Assembly: GCF_029504395.1 (NCBI RefSeq)
Contig: NZ_JAQFIF010000004.1
Span: 405,955 to 469,954, forward strand
Length of the DNA stretch: 64,000 bases
Reading direction: 5' to 3'
Origin: Arthrobacter sp. ES3-54
GTDB taxonomy: Bacteria; Actinomycetota; Actinomycetes; Actinomycetales; Micrococcaceae
Shown: one piece after another, positions 56,194-64,000 of the stretch
Position numbering within the stretch: position 1 is the first letter of the stretch
Layout of the letters: each line of letters opens with the position of its first letter
Notes under the pieces: generated by a model
Seen by the model: the letters and a program-made list of their open reading frames with translations, nothing else
Told to the model about the DNA's origin: nothing
Databases searched by the model: none
Translations under genes and position numbers: made by a program

Positions 56194-57267
56194 ATGCGCG
56201 TATATCCCACATTCTTCCGGCTGGCCTTCTCATGGATGGACGCCGAACGCGCCCATAAGATCGGTTTCAAGGCCATCCGGCTCGCCCACAGCTGCGGCGC
56301 TGGGCGGCTGCTGCAGAAGTCCACCGCCCCGGCGGCGTCCCTGCAGACCGAGGCCTTCGGCCTGACGTTCCCCTCACCGTTCGGACTTGCGGCCGGCTTC
56401 GACAAGGAAGGCCACGGCATTGAGGCGCTGACCGAGCTCGGCTTTGGCCATGTGGAAGTCGGCACCATCACCGGTCAGGCCCAGCCCGGGAACCCGGCGC
56501 CGCGGCTGTTCCGCCTTGTGGAGGACAGGGCCGTCATCAACCGGATGGGGTTCAATAACGACGGCGCCGCGGCGGTAGCCCCGCGGCTGAAGTCCGCCCG
56601 CGCCGCCCTGCAGCGCCACCGGCCCGGTGTGCGGCCCGTGATCGGGGTCAACATCGGCAAGAGCAAGGTGGTGGGACTCGAGGATGCGGTGTCCGATTAC
56701 CTCATCAGTGCGCGCAGTCTGGCCCCCGCGGCCGACTATCTTGTGGTGAACGTCAGCTCGCCCAACACGCCCGGCCTCCGGCTGCTGCAGGACGTGGAGA
56801 CACTGCGCCCGCTGCTGACCGCCGTGGGCGAGGAGGCGGACAAGGCCGCAGGCCGCCACGTTCCCCTCCTGGTCAAGATCGCGCCCGACCTCAGCGATGA
56901 GGACATCGACGACGTGGCGCGGCTGGCGCTGGATCTTAAGCTGGACGGCATTATTGCCACCAACACCACGATCGCCCGCACCGGGCTCGTCTCCAGCCCG
57001 GAGAAGGTTGAAGCGTGCGGGGCCGGAGGTCTTTCCGGGGCGCCCCTGAAGCAACGGTCCCTGGAGGTCTTGGCCCGGCTCAAGTCCGTGACCGGCGGAG
57101 CGCTGACCCTCGTCTCGGTGGGCGGCGTCGAAACCGCACAGGATGTGCAGGCACGGCTGGACGCCGGTGCCACCCTGGTCCAGGGCTACACGGCTTTCCT
57201 CTACGAGGGCCCCTTCTGGGCCGCCCGCATCAACCGGCTGCTGGCCATGCACCCGAGCCGGCGCTAG
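56194..57267 (+). CDS. pyrD: Dihydroorotate dehydrogenase (quinone), class 2
   Basis: PyrD oxidises dihydroorotate to orotate in pyrimidine synthesis and gives electrons to quinone. The 357 residues start with the membrane-association helices of class 2 enzymes (MRVYPTFFRLAFSWMDAERAHKIGFKAIRLA). FMN and substrate residues lie in GLAAGFDKEGHGIEALTELG, NRMGFNNDGA, VNVSSPNTPGLR (catalytic Ser) and LVQGYTAFLYEGP. The other pyr genes are not in the window, which is normal for class 2 pyrD. Confidence 0.97.
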   Translation: MRVYPTFFRLAFSWMDAERAHKIGFKAIRLAHSCGAGRLLQKSTAPAASLQTEAFGLTFPSPFGLAAGFDKEGHGIEALTELGFGHVEVGTITGQAQPGNPAPRLFRLVEDRAVINRMGFNNDGAAAVAPRLKSARAALQRHRPGVRPVIGVNIGKSKVVGLEDAVSDYLISARSLAPAADYLVVNVSSPNTPGLRLLQDVETLRPLLTAVGEEADKAAGRHVPLLVKIAPDLSDEDIDDVARLALDLKLDGIIATNTTIARTGLVSSPEKVEACGAGGLSGAPLKQRSLEVLARLKSVTGGALTLVSVGGVETAQDVQARLDAGATLVQGYTAFLYEGPFWAARINRLLAMHPSRR

Positions 57268-57306
57268 GCATCACGGGGCGATCGGCCCCGGACCGATCGC
57301 TGCAAA

Positions 57307-57343
57307 CGAGAAGCCCCCGGCAGATGACACCGGGGGCTTCTCG
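57307..57343. terminator. Bidirectional terminator between pyrD and the DUF3043 gene
   Basis: A 14-bp perfect stem (57307-57320 with 57330-57343) with the 9-base loop CAGATGACA lies between the two convergent stops. Confidence 0.85.
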
Positions 57344-57367
57344 GTTGAAGACGAGTGGGAGGGAAGG

Positions 57368-57967
57368 TCAGGCGGGGAAGTCGCCGCGGTTGACCTGGGG
57401 CTTGGGCAGGCGGAGGCGGCGGAACTGCAGGGAGCGCATGGAGCCGTACCAGACGGTGCCGCGCTCCACCTCGCCGAACTTTTCGCCGAGACGCTTCTTG
57501 AGCTTGCGGGAGAGGATGAAGACGTCCACGAAGACCGCGAGGAACATGACCCAGAAGCCGCCCAGGACGTAGATCATCTGCGCGCTGGAGGCCGGCACCA
57601 GCAGCGAGATGATGACGAACAGCAGGGCCCCGAACATGAGGTACTCGCCCAGGCTGAAGCGGGCATCAACGTAGTCACGGGCGAACCGCTTCTGCGGACC
57701 CTTGTCGCGCAAGGGCAGGAACTTCTCGTCACCGCTGTCCATGGCCTGCCGCATCTTGAGCCGCTGGTCCGCGACGGCTGCGCGCTCGGCCGCCTTGGAA
57801 GCCTTGCGGTCCTCGGGCACGAGGGGCCGCTTGCGGGCCGCCACCTGGGCGCTGCGCTTGGGCGTGGGTGCGCCCTTGCCGCTCACGGTACCCCGGGCTG
57901 CTGCCTCGGCTGCCTGTTGGTCAACTACGTCCTGCGCCGATGGCGCTTCTTTTTTACGTCCAAACAC
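57368..57967 (-). CDS. DUF3043 membrane protein
   Basis: The 199-residue protein has a basic cytoplasmic N-terminal half (MFGRKKEAPSAQDVV, KRPLVPEDRKASKAAERAAV), the conserved FARDYVDARFSLGEYLMFG just before the first helix, and two membrane helices (LLFVIISLLVPASSAQMIYV and GGFWVMFLAVFVDVFILS). It ends in a basic cytoplasmic tail. This is the actinobacterial DUF3043 family, of unknown function. The start is the GTG at 57967 with AGGG just upstream. It is divergent from the M20 peptidase gene. Confidence 0.88.
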   Translation of the reverse strand: MFGRKKEAPSAQDVVDQQAAEAAARGTVSGKGAPTPKRSAQVAARKRPLVPEDRKASKAAERAAVADQRLKMRQAMDSGDEKFLPLRDKGPQKRFARDYVDARFSLGEYLMFGALLFVIISLLVPASSAQMIYVLGGFWVMFLAVFVDVFILSRKLKKRLGEKFGEVERGTVWYGSMRSLQFRRLRLPKPQVNRGDFPA

Positions 57968-58073
57968 CCCTAAAGAATACCCCGCAGACACGGGTCCGAG
58001 ACCCAGCCCACACGGCGCAGGCCCGGCGATGACCCTGTTTGTCGTGATCCAGCGCACGGGTAGTGTTTTGGCC

Positions 58074-59504
58074 ATGACTTCATCAACCGCGGGGAACCCG
58101 CTGACCACCATGGACCACGACGGCACCATCGATGCCGAAGCCCTCCGCCAGGCCGTTGCCGAATCGTTCGACGAAACGATCGGCCAGCTGACGGACCTTG
58201 TTGCCATTCCGGGCATCGCCTGGCCAAGCTTTGATCCCGCCCCGTTGAACCGCAGCGCCGACGCCGTCGCCGCCCTCGTGCGGGCCAGCGGTTTCGACGA
58301 CGTCCAGATCCTCCGCTGCGACAAGGAAGACGGGACGCCCGGCGGGCCCGCCGTCGTCGCGCGCCGCCCGGCCGCCGACGGCAAGCCGACAGTTCTGCTG
58401 TACGCCCACCACGATGTCCAGCCCACCGGTGACCTGGCGCTGTGGGAAACCAAACCCTTCACCGCCGTCGAACGTGACGGGCGGCTCTTCGGCCGCGGTG
58501 CCGCGGATGACAAGGCCGGCATCCTCGCCCACATCGCGGCCTACTCGGCCGTGACGCGCGTGCTCGGGGACGAGCTGGGCCTCGGCGTGACGTTCTTCTT
58601 CGAGGGCGAAGAGGAGGCCGGCTCGCCAACGTTCCGGCAGTTCCTGGAGACGCACCGCGAGCTGCTCCGCGCCGACGTGATCGTCGTGGCCGACTCCAGT
58701 AACTGGAAGGTGGGCATTCCGGCCCTGACCACCAGCCTGCGCGGCCTGGTGGACGGCACCATTGAGGTCAAGGTCCTGGACCACGCGGTGCACTCGGGCA
58801 TGTTCGGTGGCCCGGTGCTCGACGCGCCAACCCTGTTGGCCCGCCTGATCGCGACCCTCCACGACGACGAGGGCAGCGTCGCGATCAAGGGCCTGGTGAG
58901 CCGCGATGACGTGGTGGTCGACCTCACCGAGGAGGAGTACCGCGCCGACGCCTCCGTGCTCGACGGCGTGAAGCTCGCCGGGACCGGGAGCATCGCCTCG
59001 CGCATGTGGACCAAGCCAGCCCTGTCCATCATCGGTTTTGACGCCCCGGCCGTGGACGTGGCCTCCAACACGCTGCTGCCGCGGGCACGGGCCAAGTTCA
59101 GCCTGCGCCTGGCCCCCGGCCAGGACCCCGCAGCCGCCATGGATGCCGTCCGCAAGCACGTCGAGGACCACGCGCCGTTCGGCGCCCAGGTGGTGTTCAC
59201 CCCGGGGGAGAGCGGCAGCTCTTTCCTGACCGACACCAGCTCGAAGGCCGCCTCCGTGGCCATGTGGGCCCTGGGCGAGGCCTGGGGCGTGCCCGCCGTC
59301 GAAATGGGGATCGGCGGGTCCATTCCGTTCATCGCCGACCTGACCGAGCTCTACCCGGACGTGCAGATCCTGGTCACCGGCGTCGAGGATCCCGATTCCC
59401 GCGCCCACAGCGCCAACGAATCGCTGCACCTGGGCGACTTCCGGAACGCGATCGTCGCCGAGGCCCTGCTGCTCGCGCGCCTCAACAACGAAGGTGCGCT
59501 CTAG
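58074..59504 (+). CDS. M20-family dipeptidase
   Basis: The 476-residue zinc peptidase shows the M20 metal and catalytic residues: YAHHDVQP (His, Asp), GRGAADDKAG, and FEGEEEAGSP (Glu pair). The dimerisation domain with LDHAVHSGMFGGPV and the last metal ligand in NESLHLGDFRNA follow. It matches dipeptidases such as carnosinase-like DapE relatives that release amino acids from dipeptides. The ATG at 58074 (MTSSTAGNPLTTMDHDG) is used; an in-frame ATG 12 codons later would also keep the domain. Confidence 0.93.
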   Translation: MTSSTAGNPLTTMDHDGTIDAEALRQAVAESFDETIGQLTDLVAIPGIAWPSFDPAPLNRSADAVAALVRASGFDDVQILRCDKEDGTPGGPAVVARRPAADGKPTVLLYAHHDVQPTGDLALWETKPFTAVERDGRLFGRGAADDKAGILAHIAAYSAVTRVLGDELGLGVTFFFEGEEEAGSPTFRQFLETHRELLRADVIVVADSSNWKVGIPALTTSLRGLVDGTIEVKVLDHAVHSGMFGGPVLDAPTLLARLIATLHDDEGSVAIKGLVSRDDVVVDLTEEEYRADASVLDGVKLAGTGSIASRMWTKPALSIIGFDAPAVDVASNTLLPRARAKFSLRLAPGQDPAAAMDAVRKHVEDHAPFGAQVVFTPGESGSSFLTDTSSKAASVAMWALGEAWGVPAVEMGIGGSIPFIADLTELYPDVQILVTGVEDPDSRAHSANESLHLGDFRNAIVAEALLLARLNNEGAL

Positions 59505-59674
59505 CCGCCCGGAGCCTTGGGCCCCGGGGGAACATCCAGCCGTCTCACACGGTTACGTCAGAAGTTAGAGCTAGAAGGCTGCGCGAAGTAGCATGTAGCT
59601 ATAGCCCATACCGTTTAAGTAGGGGCGGGCACCGTGCGAGCGGGGCCGCCACCACCGTTGCAAGAAGGTAGGCC

Positions 59675-60064
59675 ATGAGCACTACAACCAATGAAAACAG
59701 CGCCGACACCACAGCCGCCCAGGCCGGCGAGCTGGCCACGCACGAGGTCAAGCTGACCGACGTCGCGGCCGGAAAGGTCCGCAGCCTCCTGGAACAGGAA
59801 GGCCGCACCGATCTGCGCCTCCGCGTTGCCGTGCAGCCCGGCGGTTGCTCGGGCCTGATCTACCAGCTTTACTTCGACGAGCGGCTGCTCGACGGGGACG
59901 CGGTGCGCGACTACGACGGCGTGGAAGTCGTCGTCGACAAGATGAGTGTTCCTTACCTCAGCGGTGCCAGCATCGATTTCGAGGACACCATCGCCAAGCA
60001 GGGCTTCACGATCGACAATCCCAATGCCGGCGGGTCCTGCGCCTGCGGAGATTCTTTCCACTAA
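59675..60064 (+). CDS. A-type iron-sulfur cluster carrier (ErpA/IscA-like)
   Basis: A-type carriers deliver Fe-S clusters to target enzymes. The 129-residue protein has a polar N-terminal extension of about 22 residues and then the HesB domain with the three ligand cysteines: C in QPGGCSGLIY and CxC in SCACGDSF at the C-terminus. The ATG at 59675 follows AAGGTAGGCC. In actinobacteria this gene commonly lies just before the cytochrome oxidase genes, as here, and a terminator follows it. Confidence 0.95.
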   Translation: MSTTTNENSADTTAAQAGELATHEVKLTDVAAGKVRSLLEQEGRTDLRLRVAVQPGGCSGLIYQLYFDERLLDGDAVRDYDGVEVVVDKMSVPYLSGASIDFEDTIAKQGFTIDNPNAGGSCACGDSFH

Positions 60065-60071
60065 TTCCTTC

Positions 60072-60104
60072 CACTAAGGCCGGGCATTTTGCCCGGCCTT
60101 AGTG
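60072..60104 (+). terminator. Intrinsic terminator after the Fe-S carrier gene
   Basis: A perfect 15-bp stem (60072-60086 with 60090-60104) with a TTT loop starts eight bases after the stop codon. Confidence 0.85.
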
Positions 60105-60271
60105 CCGCAGGATCCTCAACGAGCGGCACCGGGAAAAAGCTCCCGACGCACGGTGCGGACATGTGGGCGAAAACTCGCGGGGAGCGGTAAGCTCTACACC
60201 GAGTAGTAAAACTTTTCGTTTGCCCTGCCCGTAATTCGCGGGGCAACAGCAACAAGTAGGAAGGGCCGTCT

Positions 60272-61144
60272 GTGAGTTCGCAGAACCGAACCGGCAGCCG
60301 ACGCAAACAGATCACTACGATCACTGGCTTGGCACTAGCCGGCGCGTTGGCTTTGACTGGATGTTCACCAGAGGTACAGAAGGGCTGGTTGCCCACCGAG
60401 CGTGGCACCACCAATCACACTGACCTCATCATGGACCTCTGGGTCAACTCATGGATTGCCGCGCTGGTCGTCGGCATCATCACCTGGGGCCTGATGATCT
60501 GGTGCGTCGTCGCCTACCGCCGCCGCAAGGGCACCGTAGGTTTCCCGCGCCAGAACAGCTTCAACCTTCCGCTTGAAGTGTTCTACCTGACGATCCCGCT
60601 GTTCATGGTCCTGGTGTTCTTCTACTTCACCGACCGCGACCAGCAGTCGATCGATGACCGCTCGAAGCCGGCCGACGTCGTCGTCGACGTCCGCGGCAAG
60701 CAGTGGGCATGGGACTTCAACTACAAGAAGGGCGACGTCGTCACCGAGGACGTCCACGAAGCAGGCGTCCAGGCGCACCTGACCGGTAACGACGTGGACA
60801 AGGAAAAGCTGCCCACCCTTTACCTGCCGGTCAACAAGTCGGTTGACCTGGAGCTCAACGCACGCGACGTCATCCACTCCTTCTGGGTGCCTGCCTTCCT
60901 GCAGAAGCGGGACATGATTCCCGGCAAGACCAACTACATCCGGTTGACTCCCACCCGGGAGGGCACCTACGACGGCAAGTGCGCCGAACTTTGTGGCGAG
61001 TACCACTCCGAAATGCTGTTCCGCGTGAAGGTTGTCTCCGAGTCGGAGTTCCAGGCGCACATGAACCAGCTGCGCCAGGACGGGAACACCGGCCTGCTCG
61101 GTGAAGAGTACGACCGCAACCCGGCCCCGGCCGAAACCAAGTAA
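60272..61144 (+). CDS. ctaC: Cytochrome c oxidase subunit II (aa3 type)
   Basis: CtaC carries the CuA centre that receives electrons. The 290 residues have a lipobox (LALTGC, Cys about 31), two membrane helices ([30 protein letters not shown] at 50-80 and 95-115) and the cupredoxin domain with [17 protein letters not shown] and the CuA site [12 protein letters not shown]. The start is a GTG at 60272 after AGGAAGGG. It is the first gene of ctaC-ctaD-ctaF; actinobacterial subunit II is often a lipoprotein. Confidence 0.96.
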   Translation: MSSQNRTGSRRKQITTITGLALAGALALTGCSPEVQKGWLPTERGTTNHTDLIMDLWVNSWIAALVVGIITWGLMIWCVVAYRRRKGTVGFPRQNSFNLPLEVFYLTIPLFMVLVFFYFTDRDQQSIDDRSKPADVVVDVRGKQWAWDFNYKKGDVVTEDVHEAGVQAHLTGNDVDKEKLPTLYLPVNKSVDLELNARDVIHSFWVPAFLQKRDMIPGKTNYIRLTPTREGTYDGKCAELCGEYHSEMLFRVKVVSESEFQAHMNQLRQDGNTGLLGEEYDRNPAPAETK

Positions 61145-61154
61145 GGGGAGCGAC

Positions 61155-62876
61155 GTGGCAACTTACACTCAATCCGCCGGGATCCTCGAGGCTCCCGTTG
61201 TACCGAAGTCCAAGGGACGCATCGTCGTCAACTGGATCACCTCGACCGACCACAAAACGATCGGGTACATGTACCTGATCGCGTCGTTCATCTTCTTCTG
61301 CTTCGGCGGCATCATGGCGCTGCTGATCCGTGCCGAGCTCTTCGAGCCCGGCATGCAGATCTTGCAGACCAAAGAGCAGTACAACCAGCTGTTCACCATG
61401 CACGGCACCGTGATGCTCCTGATGTTCGCGACGCCGCTGTTCGCCGGCTTCACCAACGTCATCATGCCGCTGCAGATCGGTGCCCCCGACGTCGCGTTCC
61501 CGCGACTGAACGCACTGGCCTTCTGGTTCTTCCTCTTCGGCTCCACGATTGCCGTTTCCGGCTTCATCACCCCGCAGGGTGCCGCGTCCTTCGGCTGGTT
61601 TGCTTACGCGCCGCTGTCCAACACGACGTTCAGCCCCGGCGTGGGCGGTGACCTCTGGGTCTTCGGCCTGGCGCTCTCCGGCTTCGGCACCATCCTTGGT
61701 GCTGTCAACTTCATCACCACCATCATCTGCATGCGCGCCCCGGGCATGACCATGTGGCGGATGCCGATCTTCACCTGGAACGCCCTCGTGACGTCCATCC
61801 TGGTCCTGATGGCGTTCCCGCCGCTGGCTTCCGCGCTGTTTGCCCTCGGTGCCGACCGCCGCTTTGGTGCGCACATCTTCGATCCCGAGAACGGCGGTGC
61901 CGTCCTCTGGCAGCACCTCTTCTGGTTCTTCGGCCACCCCGAGGTCTACATCATCGCGCTGCCGTTCTTCGGCATCGTCTCTGAGATTTTCCCGGTCTTC
62001 TCCCGCAAGCCGATCTTCGGCTACAAGGGCCTGGTCTACGCGACCATCTCCATCGCCGCCCTGTCCGTGACCGTGTGGGCACACCACATGTACGTCACCG
62101 GCTCGGTCCTGCTGCCGTTCTTCTCCTTCATGACGATGCTCATCGCCGTTCCGACCGGCGTGAAGTTCTTCAACTGGATCGGCACCATGTGGCGCGGTTC
62201 CATCACCTTTGAAACCCCCATGCTGTGGAGCATCGGCTTCCTGGCGACGTTCCTCTTCGGTGGCCTCACCGGCATCATCCTGGCCTCGCCGCCGCTGGAC
62301 TTCCACGTCTCGGACTCCTACTTCGTGGTGGCGCACTTCCACTACGTGGTTTTCGGTACTGTCGTGTTCGCCATGTTCGCCGGCTTCTACTTCTGGTGGC
62401 CCAAGTGGACCGGCAAGATGCTCAACGAGCGCCTCGGCAAGATCCACTTCTGGATGCTGTTCCTCGGCTTCCACGGCACCTTCCTGATCCAGCACTGGCT
62501 CGGCGTCGAGGGCATGCCCCGCCGCTACGCCGACTACATGCCGCAGGATAACTTCACGTGGATGAACCAGTTCTCCACCATCTCCTCGTTCGTCCTCGGC
62601 GCCTCGCTGATTCCGTTCTTCTGGAACGTCTACATCACCTGGCGCAGCAACGAGCGTGTGGAAGTTGATGACCCGTGGGGCTTCGGGGCCTCGCTCGAGT
62701 GGGCCACCTCCTGCCCGCCGCCGCGCCACAACTTCACGTCCCTGCCCCGCATCCGCTCCGAGCGTCCCGCCCTGGACCTGCACCACCCGGAGCTCTCCCA
62801 GTCCTACACCGCGGATTCGCCTGCTCCGGCAGCAGCGGCTCTCGGTAACGCCGACCAGAAGGACACCGCCAAGTGA
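61155..62876 (+). CDS. ctaD: Cytochrome c oxidase subunit I (aa3 type)
   Basis: CtaD holds heme a and the heme a3-CuB site where oxygen is reduced. The 573 residues contain 12 membrane helices and the CuB signature [22 protein letters not shown], with the HHMYVTG pair and the HFHYVVFG heme ligands. K- and D-channel residues are in the usual places. The GTG at 61155 follows GGGGAG and lies 10 bp after ctaC. The C-terminal extension ([16 protein letters not shown]) is typical for actinobacteria. Confidence 0.97.
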   Translation: MATYTQSAGILEAPVVPKSKGRIVVNWITSTDHKTIGYMYLIASFIFFCFGGIMALLIRAELFEPGMQILQTKEQYNQLFTMHGTVMLLMFATPLFAGFTNVIMPLQIGAPDVAFPRLNALAFWFFLFGSTIAVSGFITPQGAASFGWFAYAPLSNTTFSPGVGGDLWVFGLALSGFGTILGAVNFITTIICMRAPGMTMWRMPIFTWNALVTSILVLMAFPPLASALFALGADRRFGAHIFDPENGGAVLWQHLFWFFGHPEVYIIALPFFGIVSEIFPVFSRKPIFGYKGLVYATISIAALSVTVWAHHMYVTGSVLLPFFSFMTMLIAVPTGVKFFNWIGTMWRGSITFETPMLWSIGFLATFLFGGLTGIILASPPLDFHVSDSYFVVAHFHYVVFGTVVFAMFAGFYFWWPKWTGKMLNERLGKIHFWMLFLGFHGTFLIQHWLGVEGMPRRYADYMPQDNFTWMNQFSTISSFVLGASLIPFFWNVYITWRSNERVEVDDPWGFGASLEWATSCPPPRHNFTSLPRIRSERPALDLHHPELSQSYTADSPAPAAAALGNADQKDTAK

Positions 62877-63274
62877 AACTCGAATCAAGAATCTTTGGCT
62901 TCGGCGCCTTCTTCTTCGTGCCCGTGGCATTCATCTACGGTTACCTGAATAACTGGACCGAATGGGTAGGCATCCTCGGTGTGCTGCTCGTGGGCGGCCT
63001 CGCCGGCATGATCGGCGCTTACCTTGGCTTCACCGGCCGGCGCGTCGGCATGCGCCCCGAGGACCGCAACGACGCCGAGATCCACGAAGGCGCCGGCGAA
63101 CAGGGACACTTCAGCCCCTGGAGCTGGTGGCCGCTGATGCTGGGCCTGTCCTGCGCCGCCGGGTTCCTCGGCCTGGCCGTGGGCTGGTGGATCGTCTTCA
63201 TCGCCGGCGGAATGGCAGTGGTCGCACTGGTCGGCTGGGTCTACGAGTACAGCCGCGGTGACCACGCGCACTAG
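62873..63274 (+). CDS. ctaF: Cytochrome c oxidase subunit IV (actinobacterial CtaF)
   Basis: CtaF is a small accessory subunit found in actinobacterial aa3 oxidases. The 133 residues show four membrane helices ([78 protein letters not shown]) and the conserved loop [19 protein letters not shown]. Its GTG overlaps the ctaD stop by four bases (GTGA). It ends the operon visible here; no strong terminator is seen before the IS element. Confidence 0.95.
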   Translation: MKLESRIFGFGAFFFVPVAFIYGYLNNWTEWVGILGVLLVGGLAGMIGAYLGFTGRRVGMRPEDRNDAEIHEGAGEQGHFSPWSWWPLMLGLSCAAGFLGLAVGWWIVFIAGGMAVVALVGWVYEYSRGDHAH

Positions 63275-63338
63275 CGTCCACCCGGACTAAAAAGTTCAGA
63301 TTGCACGACGGCGGGCCCCACCAATGGCTTGGGTTCTA

Positions 63339-63382
63339 ACGGTCGTTGCAACACCCGAAGTTTTGGGAGTTGCAACGACCGT
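63339..63382. repeat. Inverted repeat at the left end of the IS30-type element
   Basis: ACGGTCGTTGCAAC (63339-63352) pairs with GTTGCAACGACCGT (63369-63382). Both arms precede the transposase frame; the structure could be the left terminal repeat plus a hairpin that limits read-through translation. The exact element end and target duplication cannot be fixed without the right end. Confidence 0.6.
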
Positions 63383-63392
63383 GCCTCGTTTA

Positions 63393-64000
63393 ATGGATGG
63401 TTCATCGGAACCTCAGAAACATACGAGATCAACTGCTCAGCAGAGGGAGGGTTTCTTCAGGGTCTTTGATCGAACCGGAAGTGTGACGGACGCCGCCGCA
63501 AAGCTCGGATTGAACCGGAACACGTGCTACCAGTGGGTTCGAAAGGCAGGACTGGCCCGCAAACGTGCGGACGGTCCAACGCGGGAGGACTTCCGCAGGC
63601 TGCGCGATAAAGGAGTGTCCCGCCGTGAGGCTGCCCGTGAACTGGGGATCCACAGGACCACGGCGGAGGAATGGGACAGCGGTGTCCGGCGGACAAAAAA
63701 CGGACGGATCTACCCTGGTGGGCGGACGGTCGATTACACCAGTGGTGTGATGACGATGACCACCCCTGCCGGCGCTGCCGTTTCCCTCCCGTTCCCAGGC
63801 CTGGCCGCTCTGGAGAAGCCGCTGGATCCACGGTTCCTCTCCCTGCAGGACCGCGAACGGATCGCCGACCTTCATTCCCACGGGAAGTCGCGTCGGAAGA
63901 TCGCTGAAGAGCTGGGCCGGGCGGCCTCAACGATTAGTCGGGAACTCGCCCGCAACAGCGTCAGCGAGGACGGGTACTACGCCTATGCGGCGCAGCGGGC
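63393..64000 (+). CDS. IS30-family transposase, cut off by the window edge
   Basis: At least 202 residues are visible. The N-terminal part has helix-turn-helix units (SVTDAAAKLGLNRNTCYQWVRKAG and VSRREAARELGIHRTTAEEW), and the IS30 signature FLSLQDRERIADLHSHGKSRRKIAEELGRAASTISRELARNS with YYAYAAQR follows. The DDE catalytic domain lies beyond the edge. The ATG at 63393 is used; a GTG at 63381 in the same frame overlaps the inverted repeat. It sits 119 bp after ctaF, with the neighbouring oxidase operon intact. Confidence 0.93.
   Translation, partial: MDGSSEPQKHTRSTAQQREGFFRVFDRTGSVTDAAAKLGLNRNTCYQWVRKAGLARKRADGPTREDFRRLRDKGVSRREAARELGIHRTTAEEWDSGVRRTKNGRIYPGGRTVDYTSGVMTMTTPAGAAVSLPFPGLAALEKPLDPRFLSLQDRERIADLHSHGKSRRKIAEELGRAASTISRELARNSVSEDGYYAYAAQR

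Noticed and set aside
60870..62930. A 686-codon minus-strand frame opposite ctaC/ctaD
   Set aside because: It is very rich in Glu, Gly, His and Asp as expected from reverse reading of a membrane protein gene; the plus strand encodes the heme-copper oxidase signatures.

Overview
The window is a high-GC actinobacterial chromosome segment, most likely from Arthrobacter, Pseudarthrobacter or a close Micrococcaceae relative. This rests on the very high GC in third codon positions, frequent GTG and TTG starts, a CIRCE/HrcA-controlled dnaJ, actinobacterial families (DUF3097, DUF3043, LytR-CpsA-Psr, a CtaF-type oxidase subunit) and a gene order (holA-rpsT-lepA-hemW-hrcA-dnaJ-rsmE ... phoH-ybeY-era-leuA-recO-uppS) that is familiar for this family. 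No rRNA, tRNA or CRISPR was found. The only mobile element seen is an IS30-type transposase cut off by the right edge.

Layout. 1-6.3 kb: an aldo/keto reductase (cut by the left edge), a SorC-type regulator, and a divergent glycerol operon glpD-glpF-glpK closed by a perfect 25-bp bidirectional terminator. 6.3-14.1 kb: a leftward operon of two RND permeases flanking a truncated adaptor-like lipoprotein, plus a secreted protein. 14.1-17.5 kb: leuS behind a leucine leader-peptide attenuator. 17.5-24.7 kb: DegV protein, small proteins, comEA-comEC-holA and rpsT. 24.9-33.7 kb: PemK-like protein, lepA, hemW, DUF4870 and DUF3097 proteins, hrcA-dnaJ-rsmE. 33.7-40.7 kb: an accessory block between rsmE and phoH, holding two lipoproteins, a PheS-like ligase, cardiolipin synthase, a SHOCT-like microprotein, a methyltransferase, a flavin reductase and a GNAT remnant. 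40.7-46.3 kb: phoH-ybeY-CBS protein-era and a LytR-CpsA-Psr ligase. 46.3-49.4 kb: ArsR/CDF metal pair and an M13 peptidase. 49.5-53.2 kb: leuA with its own leucine leader, recO, uppS. 53.3-59.5 kb: hydrolase, FAD dehydrogenase, pyrD, DUF3043, M20 dipeptidase. 59.7-63.3 kb: A-type Fe-S carrier and ctaC-ctaD-ctaF. 63.3 kb to the end: IS30-type element.

The genes fall into a few working units: glycerol uptake, phosphorylation and oxidation (glpFKD); leucine synthesis and charging (leuA, leuS), apparently sensed through the same kind of leader peptide; ribosome and RNA maintenance with stress control (lepA, ybeY, era, rsmE, hrcA, dnaJ); DNA uptake and replication (comEA, comEC, holA, recO); envelope biogenesis (uppS, LCP, cls); and aerobic respiration (cta genes).

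The most interesting signals are regulatory. Three short upstream ORFs, before leuS, before leuA and before the PheS-like ligase, each begin exactly six bases after a -10-like hexamer, as expected for leaderless transcripts. The two leucine leaders resemble each other closely and each is followed six bases later by a stem. The third ends on a sequence complementary to the ribosome-binding site of the PheS-like gene. The ligase itself has the single-chain layout of mitochondrial PheRS (catalytic core plus FDX-ACB domain) and its substrate is unknown. A second interesting feature is the RND pair: one of the two permeases has lost acidic residues of the proton relay, which suggests an asymmetric heteromer.
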